From NCBI GenBank assembly GCA_040221375.1, contig JAVKEP010000063.1, positions 1-26,650 of the forward strand: a stretch of 26,650 bases of DNA, in the 5' to 3' direction. Numbering within the stretch: position 1 is the first letter of the stretch; the number at the start of each line of letters is the position of its first letter. The DNA comes from SHAN690 sp040221375. GTDB taxonomy: Bacteria; Bacteroidota; Bacteroidia; Flavobacteriales_G; Salibacteraceae. The notes under the pieces are model-generated. The model saw nothing but the letters and a program-made list of their open reading frames with translations. It was not told the DNA's origin and searched no databases. Below, in pieces: positions 22,896-26,650 of this stretch. The position numbers were made by a program, and so were the translations under genes.

Positions 22896-25800
22896 CTATT
22901 TCTTTAGACTGGTGTATGATTCTCGAGAAGTCACAAATCCTTGAATTGTTTCTACCTTGGATCGGACTGGCAGACCTTCATAATTGTACTGAAGAACCGT
23001 TGCGAAATTGTTGTTGTCAAGGGTGGCCATTAATCGTGATTTGTCTGAATCGTAGACATAGGCCATCACCTGGGATCCAACCGGTTTTATCATGACATCA
23101 TCAAAATAGACCTTGTGGCCACTTCCAGAAATGAACTGGTTCGCCAAGGCAATTTCTATGCACGTGGGTTCCAACATCCACTCTATGTCAAATGTGCCGG
23201 TAATCCGTTGCCATCCGTTGATGATTGGACCACTAGGTTCAAATTGATAATTGGTCGTAGGCGGATAGGAATTATTGTTTAATCGAACTTGTATTTGAGG
23301 CGATTCCAAGAGCAAATCCTCATATCCGACGATGGGTCCATAAGTTGGAATAGAAACCCATCCACTTATTTCATAGCTGCCGCACATTGGCTGAAAAGTG
23401 CCAACGCAGCTGTTCATGTTCACCTCAACTTCTTTCTCCAGCAATTCTTCACAGGCACCGAGCATTAAGGTTTCAGATTCACATTCACCAATCATGCGTG
23501 TCATAGACTGCACTGATTGAGGACCTACCTCCAAGGAGTGCTTCCCCGTATGAGAAATCGTGTTGTTGACCTTTACCGTATAGAGATTGTTGGTGACAGT
23601 TGCTAAGCCTTCACGGAAACTAAAATGATCCATATAACCACATGGACTAGGCGTAGATTCAAGGTAGTCGTAATCCTCAAACCCATCAAAGCCGATTTGC
23701 CTGTACCTCGCGTCATAGGCAGTAATCATCGGCAACTCCTTTGTCAATTGATTGTAGCCATAGACGACCGAAACATAGTTTCCATCAGGCATTCTTGTTT
23801 CGAGAACCTTCCCATCCGGATCAATCTTGGTGTGTTCGAAAGCACTTTTCCAATTCACCAAATTTGTCGTTATGTCCCAGTTAGACCCACTCGTTGTGTG
23901 CCAAAATGGGTTATAGGTTGAGAACGTGCCATCATTCCGTAAATCCTCTTGGTTTGTGATTGCCGACTTTTGTCGATCACCATCGTAATACCACTCTTTG
24001 GCAAGTCGCCACCCGCCTCGAGTACCAGCTACGAATGGGTTCGTATTTCCTGCGTAGGACGTCGCTTCACAATTCGTGACATCACCCCCAATGATTGGTT
24101 CGTCGCAGTTATTTCCTTGATCATCACAATGTTGAGCCAAATCAGATTCACAGCGCTCAAAATCATCGCAATAAATTGACCAGTCATCAGAATACTCAAA
24201 CGCCCTCGATTCTAGTACTTTGGTTCCCGAGAACGCACTTTCAAGAGCAATTTTATACTGCATTGGAAGTACTTGAAGGTTTCTCCTCCCTGATCGAATT
24301 ACTTTTAAGTTTACGTCTGAAGCTGCTGCAGATGGGAAGGGGTTGCCATTAATATCAACCATTGAGATGGTGTTGTTCGTTCCATTTACATCTACAATCC
24401 AACAATGGGTAAGTCCACTTCCTCCTCCTTCCGCGATGACTTCATCCCCTTCAACGAAATGGTTTTGCGGTGCACTCACATTCACCAGGCCACTGCCAGG
24501 ACTTGTAAGCATAATTCCGGTTGTACTAAGATTTTTAAAACCAGGTCCGAAAGACTCATACGCCCAATATGCGGGTTGCAAATACATATAAACCGGATGC
24601 TCATAGTCATTCTGAACCTTACTGACCAATACCTGTCCAGTTTCTGGATCATGGTGCACATCCTCTTTTGTCACCACATTATCTTGAAGCCAAGTGGAGA
24701 CCTTTTTCAGAATGCCATACCTATTGATTACTTTGGTAAGTGCAATAGACTTGTATTCTTCGTAAGAAGTCGTGACTCCAAAATCAGTATTCCAGGAGTT
24801 AAACAATCCCAGTTTTCTAGTAGATTTCGTGGAAATGGATATGGTAAATCCAGCAGAGGCAAGATGATCTATATGCATTTGGCAATCCATACCGATGAAT
24901 GCCGAACTCGTGTTTTCATTGGCTCTAATAACAGATTTATAATTTTCAGGTTTCAGATCATCGGTATCCGCATCCTTTTCTGTATGATAGGAATAGTCCG
25001 TACCTGAATACCGATAATATCCCCCAATCGCATTTGTAGCATAGGAAGTCACCGCCTTTGGTTTGCCATGCATATCGTTCACCTCAATGGTAAACCCTTG
25101 AGAATTTGCGAGAAGGTTGGGTGAAAAATTATCGATTGCGAACGTTTCATTGTGTTCTGGGTCCACTTCTCTTTGAAAATCCGCTAGGTTGGTTGACTTC
25201 ACGATAACCGGAAAATCCTTAGCGGTATGAAACTCATACACTTGTTTGCCAATTCCGTGCTGAGACACATTCGAATGAGCGAGAGGTATCACCTCCACTT
25301 TTGAATACCCAACGACAGGAGAAGGATAGAAACTTTCGCCCAACGGCTCTTCTTGGTAGTGGTGATTATCCGGAGCCAGTACGTTGTCTTCAATGTAAGG
25401 AATTGGTTTTCTCAGCGGATTTTCATCGTTTCCTAATATTGGCTCATAAGAAGCCACTCCATGACTCTTGGAACTTGAACCATAGACATAGGTGTTTCCA
25501 TAGGTAGATGTGCTCCCGCTTGAAGTCATGTCACCCCATGCATCAGTGATTTCAATCTGAGAAACGCGCGCTCCCCCGCCCTTCTTGGCATTATCCGGGT
25601 CGAGCAATCGAATAAATGAACGCTCCAAGTCTATCGTACTCGAGTAGTCCATATTTTTAAGTACGCCATGTTGACCTATACTCAGTGCTTCAATATCCGC
25701 TCCCATAGTGGTAGCTAGATTTTGCAAGCATTGCAGCGGGTTGATACTTAGCTCGCAAACCTGAATATCAAAAGGGTAGATTAACTCAGGCAAATTCAAG

Positions 25801-26650
25801 CGTGTGAACTGCCAACCTGCAATGGCTATGGGATTGATTGTCTCCGCCTCCGTGATTTCATCGCCAAGTGCTGCATCTAACCAATCTTCAAAGAGGCCAA
25901 AAGGCTGCATCCAAGCCATGAAGTTCAAGTCATCCATTATGTCATCGCTCAAGTCAGGCATTACTTCTTGCATAGGCTCTGGACGTAAATCGATGAATCC
26001 GTAGATATTTCCGCCGTCATCGACAATTCCGGAATTATTTAAAATGTTATTCCCTCTGCGTCGTGCATAGCCATTGACCGTTTCAAACCCATCATCGTTG
26101 TTCAAGTCCACCTCGCATTTGAAATAGAATTGGTTCTGAGATCCGAGGTACTTGCTTCTAAACTCCCCGGCTGTGGTAATATCGTCAGGTATATCGATAT
26201 ACACCCGATTGAAGGAATTGAATTGAGTAGGATCGTCACCGGTGGATTCGAACAGTACGTTGTCTCCGCTGAACGTGGTCCCTTCTGACACGCCTATTCC
26301 GGCAATAGGGAACATGTTCATCGCCTCTTCATTTTGGACGTAGGCATAGTCATCGCTCTCATACGTTACCTTAATCTTTGAGCCCGTTGGTGTGGTAATC
26401 TCATGCAACTTCCACGCCCGCGCAAACTGATCTGCAAGGGCATCATCTTGTTCAGCATAAGGAATATCGCTATTAGGATTGATAGCGTCAGAGGGTTTGT
26501 AGTTTCCCCAGCGATCCATGTCTTGCCGTCCATAATCATAATTGTTCGAGGAGGAGGCGTCGTTATAACTAAAAAGATATGGGCTTAAATTTCCACGCTT
26601 CGAGCCTCCGGTTGAAATTTTCACGCTCTTAAGGGTAAGCTTGCCTTGGT
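22896..26650 (-). CDS. Giant YD/CBM-like secreted protein, 3' part only (gene starts outside window)
   Basis: About 1,251 codons are visible and the frame is open through the window edge. The region just inside the edge (GKLTLKSVKISTGGSKRGNL, then SPYLFSY) is a motif common in the middle of large Bacteroidota cell-surface YD-type proteins, so the real start is beyond 26650 and the GTG at 26624 is not a start. The C-terminal part has a CBM/jelly-roll-like domain (about 23625-23080; TGKHSLEVGP to KVYFDDVMI) and then short YD-repeat-like sequence (YVYDSDKSRLMATLDNNNFA). There are Cys clusters near SIYCDDFERCESDLAQHCDD. It has no RHS core and no T9SS sorting domain. Its stop lies 3 bp before the LolA-like gene. 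It is likely exported and works with the adjacent RHS protein; the role is inferred from co-location only. Confidence 0.85.
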   Translation of the reverse strand, partial: QGKLTLKSVKISTGGSKRGNLSPYLFSYNDASSSNNYDYGRQDMDRWGNYKPSDAINPNSDIPYAEQDDALADQFARAWKLHEITTPTGSKIKVTYESDDYAYVQNEEAMNMFPIAGIGVSEGTTFSGDNVLFESTGDDPTQFNSFNRVYIDIPDDITTAGEFRSKYLGSQNQFYFKCEVDLNNDDGFETVNGYARRRGNNILNNSGIVDDGGNIYGFIDLRPEPMQEVMPDLSDDIMDDLNFMAWMQPFGLFEDWLDAALGDEITEAETINPIAIAGWQFTRLNLPELIYPFDIQVCELSINPLQCLQNLATTMGADIEALSIGQHGVLKNMDYSSTIDLERSFIRLLDPDNAKKGGGARVSQIEITDAWGDMTSSGSTSTYGNTYVYGSSSKSHGVASYEPILGNDENPLRKPIPYIEDNVLAPDNHHYQEEPLGESFYPSPVVGYSKVEVIPLAHSNVSQHGIGKQVYEFHTAKDFPVIVKSTNLADFQREVDPEHNETFAIDNFSPNLLANSQGFTIEVNDMHGKPKAVTSYATNAIGGYYRYSGTDYSYHTEKDADTDDLKPENYKSVIRANENTSSAFIGMDCQMHIDHLASAGFTISISTKSTRKLGLFNSWNTDFGVTTSYEEYKSIALTKVINRYGILKKVSTWLQDNVVTKEDVHHDPETGQVLVSKVQNDYEHPVYMYLQPAYWAYESFGPGFKNLSTTGIMLTSPGSGLVNVSAPQNHFVEGDEVIAEGGGSGLTHCWIVDVNGTNNTISMVDINGNPFPSAAASDVNLKVIRSGRRNLQVLPMQYKIALESAFSGTKVLESRAFEYSDDWSIYCDDFERCESDLAQHCDDQGNNCDEPIIGGDVTNCEATSYAGNTNPFVAGTRGGWRLAKEWYYDGDRQKSAITNQEDLRNDGTFSTYNPFWHTTSGSNWDITTNLVNWKSAFEHTKIDPDGKVLETRMPDGNYVSVVYGYNQLTKELPMITAYDARYRQIGFDGFEDYDYLESTPSPCGYMDHFSFREGLATVTNNLYTVKVNNTISHTGKHSLEVGPQSVQSMTRMIGECESETLMLGACEELLEKEVEVNMNSCVGTFQPMCGSYEISGWVSIPTYGPIVGYEDLLLESPQIQVRLNNNSYPPTTNYQFEPSGPIINGWQRITGTFDIEWMLEPTCIEIALANQFISGSGHKVYFDDVMIKPVGSQVMAYVYDSDKSRLMATLDNNNFATVLQYNYEGLPVRSKVETIQGFVTSRESYTSLKK

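Noticed and set aside
24405..25007. 200-codon plus-strand ORF opposite the giant partial gene
   Set aside because: It lies wholly antisense inside the well-supported minus-strand frame and its product has no signal, family or plausible composition.
22896..26624. Complete gene starting at 26624
   Set aside because: The codon there is GTG and the frame stays open to the window edge with motif sequence upstream (GKLTLKSV), so the gene is partial.

Overview
The window looks like chromosomal DNA of a Bacteroidota bacterium, probably a gliding or marine-type Flavobacteriales relative. The evidence is a 1,996-residue secreted protein with SprB repeats and a Type IX secretion C-terminal sorting domain, two giant YD/RHS-family proteins of the Bacteroidota type, a protein with the Bacteroidota Cys-motif N-terminus (GRFCGSCEKLVIDFT), several short signal-peptide proteins ending in Ala-Gln, and poor Shine-Dalgarno sequences. 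The order-level assignment is inference.

Left edge (1-633): three and a half tandem copies of a ~150-bp repeat, each full copy carrying a perfect 11-bp-stem hairpin, run into the rho-independent terminator of a minus-strand tRNA-Asp (GTC). The last repeat copy and the terminator together form a long fold-back sequence. From 634 to 1090 there are only two doubtful short ORFs. A small lipoprotein (minus) and a Cys-motif membrane protein (plus) diverge from about 1.6 kb.

Region 2.2-6.1 kb (minus): a compact five-gene operon of overlapping genes. In transcription order it encodes a secreted MORN-repeat protein, a membrane-anchored protein with a bactofilin/polymer-forming-like beta region, two small pseudopilins with intact prepilin signals, and a GspF/PilC-type inner-membrane platform protein. 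No assembly ATPase, secretin or prepilin peptidase is in the window, so this is part of a type II secretion/type IV pilus-like machine that must borrow the rest from elsewhere.

Region 6.2-12.2 kb (minus): the giant SprB-repeat protein, exported through Sec and T9SS and likely displayed on the surface. A divergent gene at 12.4-12.95 kb encodes a small exported protein of unknown function.

Region 13.0-26.65 kb (minus): one long transcription unit. It starts outside the window with a giant CBM/YD-repeat-like protein (only its 3' part is seen), then a small LolA-like exported protein, a 2.75 kb-residue-class RHS protein (about 2,752 residues), a one-TM small protein, and a small putative lipoprotein whose signal peptide is interrupted by an in-frame TAG. 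Gaps of 3-5 bp or short overlaps suggest co-expression. The RHS protein has a roughly 900-residue cysteine-rich middle region, a CBM-like domain inserted inside the RHS core, and a unique C-terminal tail. The two small downstream genes are candidates for cognate partners. I found no CRISPR array, no insertion sequence, no rRNA and no integrase.
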